Shown here one piece after another: positions 23,926 through 34,851 of a stretch of DNA of 64,000 nt. Source of the DNA: Pelomyxa schiedti (lineage: Eukaryota > Evosea > Pelobiontida > Pelomyxidae). Positions within the stretch are counted from its first letter, which is position 1. Every line of letters begins with the position of its first letter. Position numbers and translations under genes: made by a program. The notes beneath the pieces were generated by a model, which saw only the letters and a program-made list of their open reading frames with translations, made no database searches and had not been told where the DNA came from. The stretch lies in assembly GCA_020536535.1 (NCBI GenBank), contig JAHLWZ010000173.1, forward strand, positions 1,212 to 65,211, in the 5' to 3' direction.

Positions 23926-26900
23926 ATGCACTACGGATATGAATTTCTCCTCGGCGGCGCCGTATCTGCTTCGTCGTATTTCCGGCCTGCGTTTTCGCAC
24001 TCGCCTCCAATTTCCCTTTCTTCAGTTGGGCCACACGCTCGAAACGCGCACTCACAAACAGCAACATCAACTGGCGTTTCCAATATACCCTCAAATTCTA
24101 TGCCCCAACGGCAACAACAACAACAAATTCAACAGCAACAGCAACCTCAACAACAAAATCCACAACAAAATCAATCTATAACAACAGCTTCTACAACCAA
24201 TTCCGCGAACTTTCCGTCACCTTTGTTGGTCCGGCCGTTGGCCACGGCTTGGAATGCCTCCTCGGCTACACAAGGGTACATACAGCAACAACAGCAACAA
24301 CAACAGCAGCAACAACAGCAACAACAACAGCAACCGCAGCAACCGGGCAATTGCACCACACCACCATTGAGCTATCATGTTAATGTGCCAACGCCATCAG
24401 CACCTGCGAATGCAGGAAGTGGGAATGATATGGGATATGCTGGGGATGTTGATGCTCTTAGGAGAATGACCCCGGCGGATGTAGCATCTCTGTACTGGGT
24501 GTTGCATGAACTTGCCTGCCAAAATATGCAAGCACTGTTGAGTCTTGATTCATTAAGCGAGAGGCAATCCCCATTTATGAACACTTTGAAGCCAACAATG
24601 TTGACGTCTATTCCTGGAACTCTGTCACAAAGTAATGGCCCTGGTGGCAATGATTCAATGGAAAATACGATGGGAGAACCAAGTGAAACTGACAGATTTG
24701 TTGTTCTGAACAAATTGCTAGATGAAGTACCATCGTTTTTAAGAGCGATTGAACGGGATGGTTCTGTCCTAACACGAGCGGTCCAGTGGAGGATACAAGA
24801 AAAGGTAGATAACATGAAATGTATTTTTTCATTGACCACTTGATAGCAGGCTGAGAAAAACCTTGGTGCCCAACAGCTTTCTACCCTCACTGGGGGTTGC
24901 TCCCTAATGTCAATCAACACGTTGTTTGATTTTTATGAAGTACAACAGCTCATACGCCAGCTCACTCAAACACAAATTCTTCGCCTTACACACCACGCTA
25001 TCCCTCCATCAGTTTCCACTCACCCTCTTTCACGTGCATTCATGAAATGCATGCGAGATACCCTTACAACTATTGTTGATCAATACACCCTTGAACAGTG
25101 CCACAACGCTCTTACCACAGTCTCTCCTTTAGCACAGAGATCCACAATGTTAAAACTTATTCCCAAGTTACCACCGGAGGTAGGTTATAATCCAGACATT
25201 TCTATGTCTCTCAATTAACCCAAAATCAGACAATACCATTGTTCCTCGAGATGTTTAGATTACCGCTACCTGAGCTAAAAAAATTGAAAGAACTCATTTG
25301 TAGATTGAAACCATCTCAACTTTCGCCGTTATACTTATTTTTGCAGGTACAGGTTCCCCGCTATCTTTTTTTTCCCTAAATTATTCAAGCTTGAAGGCGA
25401 TATGGCCCTCTCTCTCAAAAAATCTGTGGCACCTGATCAATCTACGCCACCACAATCCCCCTACCAGGCATCATCAACCCCACAATTACCCAATTCCACC
25501 ATGATACCCCCGCTAAATCAAGATCCACAAACAACAGCAACACGCGCAGATGAAGATGTTTTCGTGGGAATCAGTTTCCCAGATGACCCAATATTTGGTG
25601 ACTTTGATCCATCTATGAATGCATCTGCATCTAATACATTGCCACACACCCAACAAAATGGATTTAACAATCAAAACCAAGAACAACTGCACCCTGTCCA
25701 ATACGCGAGCTCTCCACGGCCTGAAACACCACCTTCACGTCAAACACGTATTGATGCACAATATATTCAGGGCAATTATTTACAACAGCTTCCTAGTACT
25801 CAACCAACCCCGAATTCCCAATGTCAATCACTGCCATCTCTCCCAACACCGTTCACACCACAAAACTTTCCAATCAATTTCTCTGCTCTTTCCTTCCCAT
25901 CCACAACCACAAACCGTTCCTCCTCCCCACATCTGTCAACTAATTTGCCAAATATCCCCCCTCTACTTCCTGCCTCGATTCACCTCGAGAACACCACGAA
26001 TTCATATCCACCCAACCGTTCTTTTGACGGGAAACCTCAGAGTACAGCAAATCCGCCTTCATTGAACAGCAGCACACAATTACCCGACATGGATGTACAG
26101 GTATCACAGTCTACAATTACATCTATTACGCCTTTGTCACTTGGTCCCCTAAATACTCCTGTCCATACTATATCACCTTCACCAACACTTTCACCACTCT
26201 CTCTTTCTCCCAACTCGCAACCCTCCTCCGACGGGCAAATGACGAGACGGAAGAAGAATTCAAAATGTGTGGTGCCTCACTCCCTTTGTTCCTATTTTTA
26301 TGTACTAATTTTTTTTGGATAGCGTCCAAGCCCTATTCTCGGGCGGATCCTCCACCTGCACCAAGTCCCCGGGTACCCACTGAGATTCCTGCTAACCAAG
26401 ACTCTCCACCATCCTTCCCAGCAGTACCACCAGTACCACCTACAACCACCTCCAGCAACACGTCACCCCTCTCGGGAACGTTATCACTAAAAATAGCAAG
26501 ACAACCGCCCAACAAAACAGTGTATCAACGCATCTTGCGACCTTTTCCTTCAGTGATGCTACTTGGACCAGCGGCATCGTCTGTGACACAGAATTTATTT
26601 ATAGAGGCTACATTATGGCGATCAGATAATGATACCGAACTTCCCACGTATCTCGAGGGGACAAAAGTGGTCAAGGTTGGATGAACCTTTATTTATTGAA
26701 AGCTTATGACTGGAGACAGATCTCTACAGGAGTATTTGCTTCATTCAAAAAGCTCAAAATTTTATGTACCACGCAGCAGCAAGGAACACAATTTTGCCTC
26801 AGATTTACTCTCAAACAGTGCGTTATGAGTGTTGTACTTGGATCAGAGCTTATTTGCATTCTAGTTTCAGTGGAAATGAATTACTGACTGTTAAGGATGC

Positions 26901-27371
26901 CACAGCACTGTCCATTCCCATCGAAGTATTCTCACATACACTCTATCTCAATGAAAGGAAAGAAGGTTGTGCCTCATTCTTTTTCCAACCCCTTATTCAA
27001 TCTTCTACAGCCAATGGACAACCAGCCGCAGCGGTAATGGAAGTTCTGCCACCCTCGGGTCCACCAGGCATCAGAGTCGTAGTTCTTGGTGATAATTTTC
27101 TAAACACACCCGCTCTCAGAGTGGCATTCAATGACACTGTAATTATCCCAACTTTCCATGAACAAGGTATACTCATTGCCCCCTACCGTCTCCATTACCC
27201 TGTTCATACTCACGTGATTCCACCACTTTTTCAGGTACACTAATATGCACAGTCCCGCGTACTGATGCATTTACCAACGGCGGTGGTGCACCAGTTCATG
27301 TGTCAGTCCGTGTTAGTAATGATGGTCTCAGTTTTTGTGAAAGTAAAGCCACTTTCATGTATTGTAGTTGA
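23926..27371 (+). CDS. Poly-Gln IPT/TIG-domain protein, putative transcription regulator
   Basis: The start is the ATG at 23926 (the in-frame TTG at 23917 is ignored). Residues about 60-140 carry two poly-Gln tracts. A helical region follows (RMTPADVASLYWVLHELACQ, then [16 protein letters not shown]), then long Pro/Ser/Thr-rich linkers. After about 26480 a conserved-looking block reads KTVYQRILRPFPSVMLLGPA, NLFIEATLWRSDND, VFASFKKLKILCTTQQQGTQ and IPIEVFSHTLYLNE. The last domain is IPT/TIG: AVMEVLPPSGPPGIRVVVLG, FLNTPALRVAFNDT and VHVSVRVSNDGLSF, with TGA at 27369-27371. IPT domains at the C-terminus next to another beta-rich block occur in Rel, CSL and COE-type DNA-binding proteins. The middle block may be the DNA-binding part, but I cannot assign it to a named family. 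Confidence 0.7.
24096..24345 (+). repeat. CAA/CAG poly-Gln tracts
   Basis: Two interrupted CAA/CAG runs within the TIG gene: about 24108-24175 and about 24288-24345. Mixed CAA and CAG codons indicate the Gln run is kept at protein level rather than being a fresh pure CAG expansion. Confidence 0.85.
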
Positions 27372-27444
27372 CACTACTTCCTACACCTTTGTTGTATCAA
27401 ATGGAAAAAAACAAAAAATCAATTGAATTTTGGGTTTTGTGTTA

Positions 27445-30400
27445 TTAGGCAACAAGTTTGGATTGGAAGGAATAGGATCCGCCTCCAAGGGTTTTCATTG
27501 TGCTGTGGGATTCCAGGTCGGTTGGGACATATACATAGGCAATTGTATTGTGTGGTATTGTAACGTTCATATCGAAGAGGAGGGTGGCCTCATCGAGTGT
27601 CCAGGAGCAAACGATGTCCCCGCGTATGCTGGTGTACGATGCGGAAACGTAACTGAGAGAAATGTGAGTGCGTGGTGCACGTGCTGGATGGAATGGAAGA
27701 AGGAAGCAAAGAGAGCCCACACACCTGAGGCCCAGCGAGGGTCTTGGCGCAATCACAAGAGGGTTGAATGCTACTGAGGAAGGCAAAAGGTGTATCCCGG
27801 CAAGGGATGACATCACCCATTGGGCCACAGACCCGAACATGGGATGGTTGTGTGAGTAGGTGTTATCACTGTAGAACCAGCTTTCCTTGAAGTGAGCATT
27901 AGGAGGAGAAGGAGGAATAGGTGGGGGTTGGTTCTGAGATGCGTGTCATACCCATATCGTCGAGGCCCCTTGGTCGAGCATATACCCAAATGAAGGGTAA
28001 CTTTTTTGCTCTGCCATCTGCAGAGCGGTGGAGGTAGCACCCATGTCACTCAGAGTCAGCAGCACCCATTTTATGCCAAACATCCCACAAGCGAGATGTG
28101 CATCTTGTTTTGCAATATCCAGGAGGAGGTTGTTGTATGCAGAAGAAATGCTTCCCGTAGGTGTAATCCCCATGTACAAGGGCATGGATTGCGCACATTG
28201 CGTCCCATTCCAGGAATTATCTTGTGCGGCATATCTTTGATATTTATTTCTCATAGAGGAGGGAATTAGATACAGGCCAAGGGTTTCATCAAAAAACTGC
28301 GAATTGATCATGTCAGATATTTCTGTGGAGTGCACAAGAAAGTCTTCGGATTCGTCTGTTTTTTCAGTTGGTGAGAGCTGATGAGGTGATGTTAAGTGCT
28401 ACTGAGTACCATTGAAACCAAGGATTGAAGCAATCTGTGACATTGCCACCAGGTCTGCAAAAAGAATCCCCAACCCAGTCAGCTGGGTTGGACTTGGTTC
28501 TGTGATGTTGTTGGGAACCACAAATTATATTTAGGGTACCAATTGTCATCCAGTCTCCAAGACCTGATGGTAACAAAGGTTAAGGAAAAAAAAAACAGAT
28601 GTAGGTTAGGTTCACACCATTTTGAACAGTATCCAAATTACTGAGCATTAATTGAATAAAGTCCTTGGCATACGGGTAGGCGAGCTGTAAAGCAAGCAGA
28701 TTTCCATAGTATTGATACTGCTCCAATGCCAACTGGGGAAATACTGACTGCCAATCCACCGGCCCACTTCCATCTCCAAACCCATGGTCTGGCTTGCCGT
28801 TAAGGTATTACTCTCTAAATTAGGGCCAAACCGGCTATTCCATTATAGGGAGCACACTCAGTGAATCCACCATTTTGTCGTTGATCGTCACTGAAATCAC
28901 TCAACCTTTTGGCGTAAAATTGTGACATGTCAAATGTCAGCATCCCAGATTCACTGGTAGCAAGGAGATCTCCTCCATAACCAAATCTCTCTCGGTGTGG
29001 ACAATCTTGTTAATTTCAGGTTATTGCATACATTCTCAGGAGGAAAATACCTGACTGAACAGCCATCAAATTAGATAGGAGTGTTGTTTGAAACATAGAC
29101 CAAATTTGATTAAGAACTTCAGAAGAACATTCAAAAACTCCATTGGAACGGACATCAGCATGAATGACATAAGCAGAGAGCATGTCTTAAAGAAATGGTG
29201 GAATCAGTAAAGTTAGCAGTCAAGTAATTGACAAATACCAGTTGTAAGTGGAATTCCTAAAGCCGACATATCAACTTCAACATATTGAAACCCATGCCAG
29301 GTGAAAGAAGGGAGGAAGTCAATGGCCTCTTCACTTCCATTAAGAATGTAGCTATCTGCCTCATATGAGAACTGACAAAGCACAAAGGAAAACAAACCTG
29401 TTTGATATGCAACATCAGGAGCACAGGGTCCTCCTACCCCTCTTCCCTTTATTTGACCAGCCACTGATGTCATAACATTCAAGCTCCCATCGGAGTACAG
29501 TAATTCTCCATATCTCAGCTTGATTGATGCACCTGCAACTTAAAAAGATCTTGAGAGAATGGGACATACTAACAATCAGCTTACCTGGTTGTATCCCCTG
29601 CAAAGAAATTTGCAGTCGCACAATTCCAGCAAAATTTTTCCCCATGTTGGCAACGTAGATTGAGGTGGAACCAGGGGAGAGCCATGTACTCACAGCCTGG
29701 AGAGGTGTGCTCTCAGCACTAATATATATGAGCATTAAGAGAAACGAAAACTGGGTGCTTTCTTCCCAATATTTTCTCTCACACAACCCACCATTTCAAA
29801 GAGTAGGGAGCCCTCAACATACATTATCGGTGGAATTGAATTGGCCTCGAGCAATGAGAGGTCATCAAGAGCAGAGGGTGGTGCTGCTGAAGCAAGCTCC
29901 CAAGTTGTAGCGTCGAACTCGTAGTTAACCCAGTCTGGTGAGTGTAGAGTTTAATAAAGCGCGTTGGTTACAATATGAAAGAAAAAAACCAGGCGTTTCA
30001 AGGCGTGAGTCGTAAATAACTCCCAAATAGCTGCCAAATTTTTACAAAAAGAAAAGAGTGGTTTATGCCAACATGTCATTAGCAGTGTAAGGTCCAGGGC
30101 CAACCGTCCAGCAGCTTTCTGTTTGCATGTTCTTGCATGGTGCAGTGTAGAATACTTGGGTAGAAGAACCGGTGTATTGAATTTCCAGCTGAGCTATAAG
30201 CTTAAATTTTAATTAATCATATAATACAGAAAAATGGATTCAAGATGAGAACTCTCATCTCTCACCTGGGGCCGTTCTCCAACAGCAAGATAGTCACGTA
30301 AATTGAGGGAACCCCAAAACTGCAGTGGAAGCGGGTTGAAAAAGCCATTTCCAAGCTGCCAATTGAGTAAGAAAAAAAGAGGAAGCCTTTAATGCAGCAG

Positions 30401-31545
30401 AATACCTCAATCCCCAGAACATGCTTGGTTGCCAATGAAATTACAGTAGTTAAATCGTATGTGTCATAAAAGACTCTTTTGAAATAATTTGTCTGTGGAA
30501 CATCGAGTCGTAGTGGATTAACCAGTTGTCCATCAATGAAAGCACGGTAAAAGCCAAGTCCTGAGATATACAATCGAGCTCTCTGAATGGTCTCTATCTA
30601 GTTTTAGATAGCCCAAAATAAAAAGGAACTTTACCATTGGTGGAACTGAAAGCATAACGGGCCAAAGGATTTGACCGAGAATCATAATACCAGCAATCAG
30701 GGTGCCATAACTCAGTGTAAGGCTGAGAAATCTGTCTTTTTTTAGGAGAAATTTAAAGGGGCAACGGAAGTACACACCCACACACCTTCCCAGTCAGAGC
30801 TATCCAACAACCCCATCTCAAATTGTGCCACATCAGACTGGACCCAACATCTGCAAAGATATTCAAAACGGGGGAAGGCAAAAAAACCTCATGAAACGGA
30901 CACAATACCAATGAGGAAAAAAGACTTCAAACATGCAAAAAAGAAAGAATGAAAAACAAACAAACTAAAAAAAAAGTGATCAACTACGCATACTCTTCAC
31001 CAGAAGGAATCAAACTGGGAATAACAGATACAGTCCAGTAGATTACCTCACGGGATGACAGAGCCCTACCCCCCCACACAATATGCACACTATCTTGCGA
31101 GTACACAATCCCGGAGTCCCACGCGTCATCAGAACCAGCTGTAACCCCAGCAATTATTCTATATGCAACCTGTGTCTAAAGAAAAAAAAAAAAAAAGTAA
31201 AGAAAGTTGGAAATCACTGCTACACAAATTTGCATAGTGGGTACTATTTTTTGTAGATCTAACAACCTGGTTGAGGAGCTGAGATGCGAGTTGCCACGAG
31301 AACCTTGGAGATCTGTTCTGAATCGCCCTCACTGTGGCCACCACTGCACCGGCTCCTTCGTGGCCGTTGTGATTGTCGGCTGTGTTTGTGTAGATGGCTT
31401 CTGGGTCAGTGTATTCGACCGTGGGCCTGGTGATCCACGCAATTCCCGAATCAGGGGTACACCACTCCCCTGCCACCCGCGTGCCCCGTTCCTCCCATAA
31501 CCAACAACACCACACAACGGCCAGGGCCAACGACAACCGCGACAT
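27445..31545 (-). CDS. Secreted alpha-L-rhamnosidase, GH78
   Basis: Inverting glycosidase that releases L-rhamnose from plant and algal glycans. The start is the ATG at 31545, with a signal peptide (MSRLSLALAVVWCCWLWEER, cleaved near VAG). Domain order fits GH78: GSDDAWDSGIV and FEMGLLDSSDWEG (N-terminal beta domains), LYISGLGFYRAFIDGQLVNP, GVIYDSRLE, FTWHGFQYVEVDMSA, then the (alpha/alpha)6 barrel with DCPHRERFGYGGDLL (general-acid region), LGDWMTIG and SFGYMLDQGASTIW joined to ESWFYSDNTYSHNHPMFGSV. The catalytic WE pair is split by a 66-nt intron (27886-27951). The C-terminal beta domain ends FQSKLVA. More than ten short introns. Length of about 950-1000 residues is normal. Likely lysosomal or secreted, used in digesting plant detritus. 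Confidence 0.9.
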
Positions 31546-31881
31546 TTCGCTTCGATGCTGTTTTGACTGTTTCGGTGTAAAAAAAAAAAAACCGACGCGC
31601 CGCTTCGTGACTCAGGGCGTGCCGGGGTTCGGAACACTAACCAAGGCCTTCCCATAATGCCACATCGCATGGCTCAAGGACCTCAGTAGCTGTGTACAAG
31701 GGAAACCTCGATGGATTTGGAACCAATGGGCCCAATTTCACAGTTTTTAATAACAGCACCGTGATACTCCTGTAATTCCTCCCTTTTTAACTCAATTTAC
31801 AAACACGATAATAAAGGAAGCTGCACAAGCTAAATGAGAACCACTTTGTATTAAAAAAAACCTCAAAAACTTTTCCATTCA
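31546..31881. other. Intergenic
   Basis: About 335 bases between the rhamnosidase start codon and the stop of the next minus-strand gene. Contains a poly-A run near 31578-31591 and no recognisable exon. Expected promoter of the rhamnosidase gene. Confidence 0.4.
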
Positions 31882-32904
31882 TCACATTAGCCATAAAGCC
31901 AGTATTGAGGAGATGAGCAAGAAGATCAGTGCTGGGCCTATGCGGCGGTTGAAAGATTCTCTGGGTTCAGCATAGATCATGAACCACGTCAACACAACAG
32001 GAGATGAAATAAATCCAGGTAGTGCCCCTGTGCCCCTCCAGATTCTCACGAGAAACCAACTCATAGACCAAACGCACAGTGCTCCAAAAATGAGTTCCAC
32101 AGCACCATTACAAATCTGTGAACAAAATGAGCTGGCTTCCATTCAATTTGACTCTTATTATACTACCTGTACAAGATCCCCACTCCGCAGTAAACGAAAC
32201 AGCACCGTGAAATAGCAACTGCGGAAATAGTTGCAGAAAAAGCCCACCCAGTCACAAAAGAGGAAAGATCTCAAGCATTCAAGGAAATACGCCCTCCAGT
32301 CGAAATGAACGTGGTGGTATCCTTTTTTTTTACTAGTATCTCACAGATTAGTTGCACATTTGAACCGCAAGAGCAGCTACCTATGCCTGCTCCGGAGTTA
32401 ATTAAGTGGAATCGGCTCGATGATAATTACACTGTGATACATTAAAGCACTGTATATCACAAAGTTGCTTCTTGTTGTAGAGGCCCCTGTACTGGAGAAC
32501 AGGCTGGAAAACTCACATAAGCTGTGGTCCACAAACACAGTTGTTCTTCAAAGTTAAGGTACGTGGTAGAGTCATTCCAAGGTAGGTCCACTCTTTTAGA
32601 TTGCCTGAAGCATAAAATCCCACTCTCGGTCACGCACTGCCAGCACCATAACCCATTGATTTGATCCCTCATGCCACATAATGAATATGAATCCATGAAG
32701 ATAGCCACCAATGGAATAGTACCGGCTTTCCCAAAACCAGATGTTGTCTATATCTACCAGCACTACCAGAATATATCCCCTATAGGCATCAGGGTACAGT
32801 GCGATGGGCTTAATAACCAACTGAATGGCATCAACACTCTGAGCATGTACCCAGCGCACAACGCTCCTTGTGCGTTTTGAAATAGAAATAGCTCGATAGA
32901 TCAT
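31882..32904 (-). CDS. Unknown multi-pass membrane protein
   Basis: Not recognised. The ATG at 32904 opens an exon reading IALYPDAYRGYILVVLVDID and SIGGYLHGFIFIMWHEGSNQ. An intron with donor after the codons for LAV leads to NLKEWTYLGMTLPRTLTLKN and a Cys pair (NNCVCGPQL). A short Cys-containing region follows (CDIQCFNVSQCNYHRADS, then GSCSCGSNVQLICE). The last exons encode a helical, aromatic block (FLFCDWVGFFCNYFRSCYFT), then at least two transmembrane segments (ELIFGALCVWSMSWFLV and RIGPALIFLLISSILALWLM) at the C-terminus. Joins between 32510 and 32300 are uncertain. The extracellular Cys-rich part followed by C-terminal membrane helices suggests a surface or endomembrane protein; no function is proposed. 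Confidence 0.45.
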
Positions 32905-33159
32905 GTGTACATATTATTCCCAAACAAAAAACAAAATTGTTTGTGTGGCCTTTTTTCGGGGGGGTTCCCACTAAAAATCAAAAAACAAAGGCACGGTAGG
33001 CAGTGCTGGCAAGATCTACGCATGCACGTCCACGTTCTTTTGGTCAGTGCTCACTTCTGTTTGTTCTTGTTTCCTACCATACCCCAGATCTCTGCCCACA
33101 TGAGCGATCGCTGGATCTCTCCAGAACATTGTGCGCATTGTTTTGATCTGTACAGGCTG

Positions 33160-33501
33160 GAGTCACTTCACTTCAATTCACTTCCGCGTGGCGTGGGGGC
33201 ATAGGCGGCATCGGCATCTAGTTGAACAACTACTTCTTTCCTCTTCCCGATATTGGTTGGCATTTATTTTTGGCTGGGGCNNNNNNNNNNNNNNNNNNNN
33301 NNNNNNNNNNNNNNNNNNNNNNNNNNNNNNNNNNNNNNNNNNNNNNNNNNNNNNNNNNNNNNNNNNNNNNNNNNNNNNNNCTTTGCACCGGGCATTCCTG
33401 GTTGGTTTTAATGGCTGAGGGAGTGGTGTGAGGAGCACTTTCGCGGAGAAGGGCATGTGTTAAAGAACTGCCCTGACCTGTACTAGCCTCTTCTTTCTCC
33501 T
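33160..33501 (+). repeat. Direct duplication, copy 1 (contains gap)
   Basis: Bases 33160-33280 are identical by eye to 34135-34255 (offset 975). Bases 33381-33501 match 34476-34596 (offset 1095). The interior is replaced by N. By comparison with copy 2 the missing interior would be about 220 bases, not 100. Confidence 0.9.
33281..33380. other. Assembly gap (100 N)
   Basis: Exactly 100 N, a standard scaffolding placeholder. It lies inside copy 1 of the direct duplication. ORF translations crossing it are meaningless. Confidence 0.99.
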
Positions 33502-34134
33502 CACCTCCCTCGCATGCTGTCTCTTTCTGGATGGATGCCCATGGGCCGTGGCCCACACCATGGGTGACTCTGAGATATGGCGCTGCTGCTATATTTTATG
33601 CTGAAAATCGTCATCGTCCCAACTTGGGGGTAACTTCACACTTTATTCACTTTCTGAAACATCATGTGGTTCGATTTGGTTGGAGTTTTTGGCGAAAATC
33701 GGGAGACCCAGGAACGATTCAGCCCCCAGCAGTAAGTAAGGCACACCCTTTTTGTTCTTGTTCCAATGAATATATTAGATTTCTTGACACAGACAGACAC
33801 TGAACTGAAAACTCTGAGACAAAGCAGCAGTTCTCCAAGACTTTCATTTTCAGAATGTAAAAGGTAAAGGACCCTTTATACCAAGGCACTTTTCTTACTG
33901 GATTTAGAATCGAATCAATGATGGAATGCCCTATCAACCAACCCACGAATTGTCAGAGTTCTCAGTCTGGTCTGGTGGTGTTCATTCAGTCTCAAAGCAA
34001 AGCTGGGAGGATGTGCACGCACAGAGGATTCATTCAGCCACAGTAAGCCAGTCTTTTTGTTTGTTCTTTGGCAAAACTAATCATCAATCAGACCAGATAT
34101 GTTATTGGACTATTTCTGTTCAAAAGAGGGTCGA

Positions 34135-34596
34135 GAGTCACTTCACTTCAATTCACTTCCGCGTGGCGTGGGGGCATAGGCGGCATCGGCATCTAGTTGA
34201 ACAACTACTTCTTTCCTCTTCCCGATATTGGTTGGCATTTATTTTTGGCTGGGGCTGGCTGCAGCACTACACACAACTGTTCTGTTCTTTGTGATGAGAT
34301 GGGGTCCACAGCCACGAGGCAACCGGCAGTGCCTGCATTGCTGGCATTTGGGATGGAGGCTACTAGGGCTTGTTGCTTTGCTTTGCTTTGCGTGATTTCA
34401 TGCGCCTTTGAGTAACCATGGGCCATGATGGAACCAAAAAGGCAGCGCAGAGAGCCCTTCAACCCATCTATCTTGCTTTGCACCGGGCATTCCTGGTTGG
34501 TTTTAATGGCTGAGGGAGTGGTGTGAGGAGCACTTTCGCGGAGAAGGGCATGTGTTAAAGAACTGCCCTGACCTGTACTAGCCTCTTCTTTCTCCT
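34135..34596 (+). repeat. Direct duplication, copy 2 (intact)
   Basis: 462-base intact copy. Flanks diverge abruptly from copy 1: before 34135 the two contexts differ, and after 34596 this copy continues with aaaagagctg where copy 1 has cacctccct. The unique middle, 34256-34475, is what copy 1 lacks. Confidence 0.9.
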
Positions 34597-34851
34597 AAAA
34601 GAGCTGAAACAGAAATGTATGTTTTACCACCGTTTTTATTCCGTTATTGAGACTTCTACAGTGTTCCAAGAACTGAAACTGGACCCGCTAAAGACCTTTC
34701 ATTGTAATTCCCAACTCAGCGGCAGTGGAAGTCCGCTGGGGGTAGCCCATTGTGTGGCTTTTTGGAATATGTACTGCTATTGGAAATTCGGAAACAACTA
34801 CCAAGTTTTTTCGGAATATTTTATTTGCTTTTGGTCTTGTGCAACTCTCCC

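Larger units (their letters stand above)
32905..34851. other. Unresolved region with assembly gap and duplication
   Basis: Nearly 2 kb without a gene I can defend. It contains 100 N (33281-33380), a direct duplication, and short ORFs on both strands. One minus-strand ORF inside the intact copy (34483 down to 34205) is open for about 90 codons. One plus-strand stretch (33925-34050) reads as possible coding. Neither shows a known domain. Any gene here is probably broken by the assembly problem. Confidence 0.5.

Noticed and set aside
31882-32904. TOM1/THH1 or GPCR assignment for the unknown membrane protein
   Set aside because: Only two clear C-terminal membrane helices and a Cys-rich region are visible. 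The family motifs could not be matched.
33131-33556. ORFs translated through the N run
   Set aside because: Frame continuity across 100 placeholder N has no meaning.
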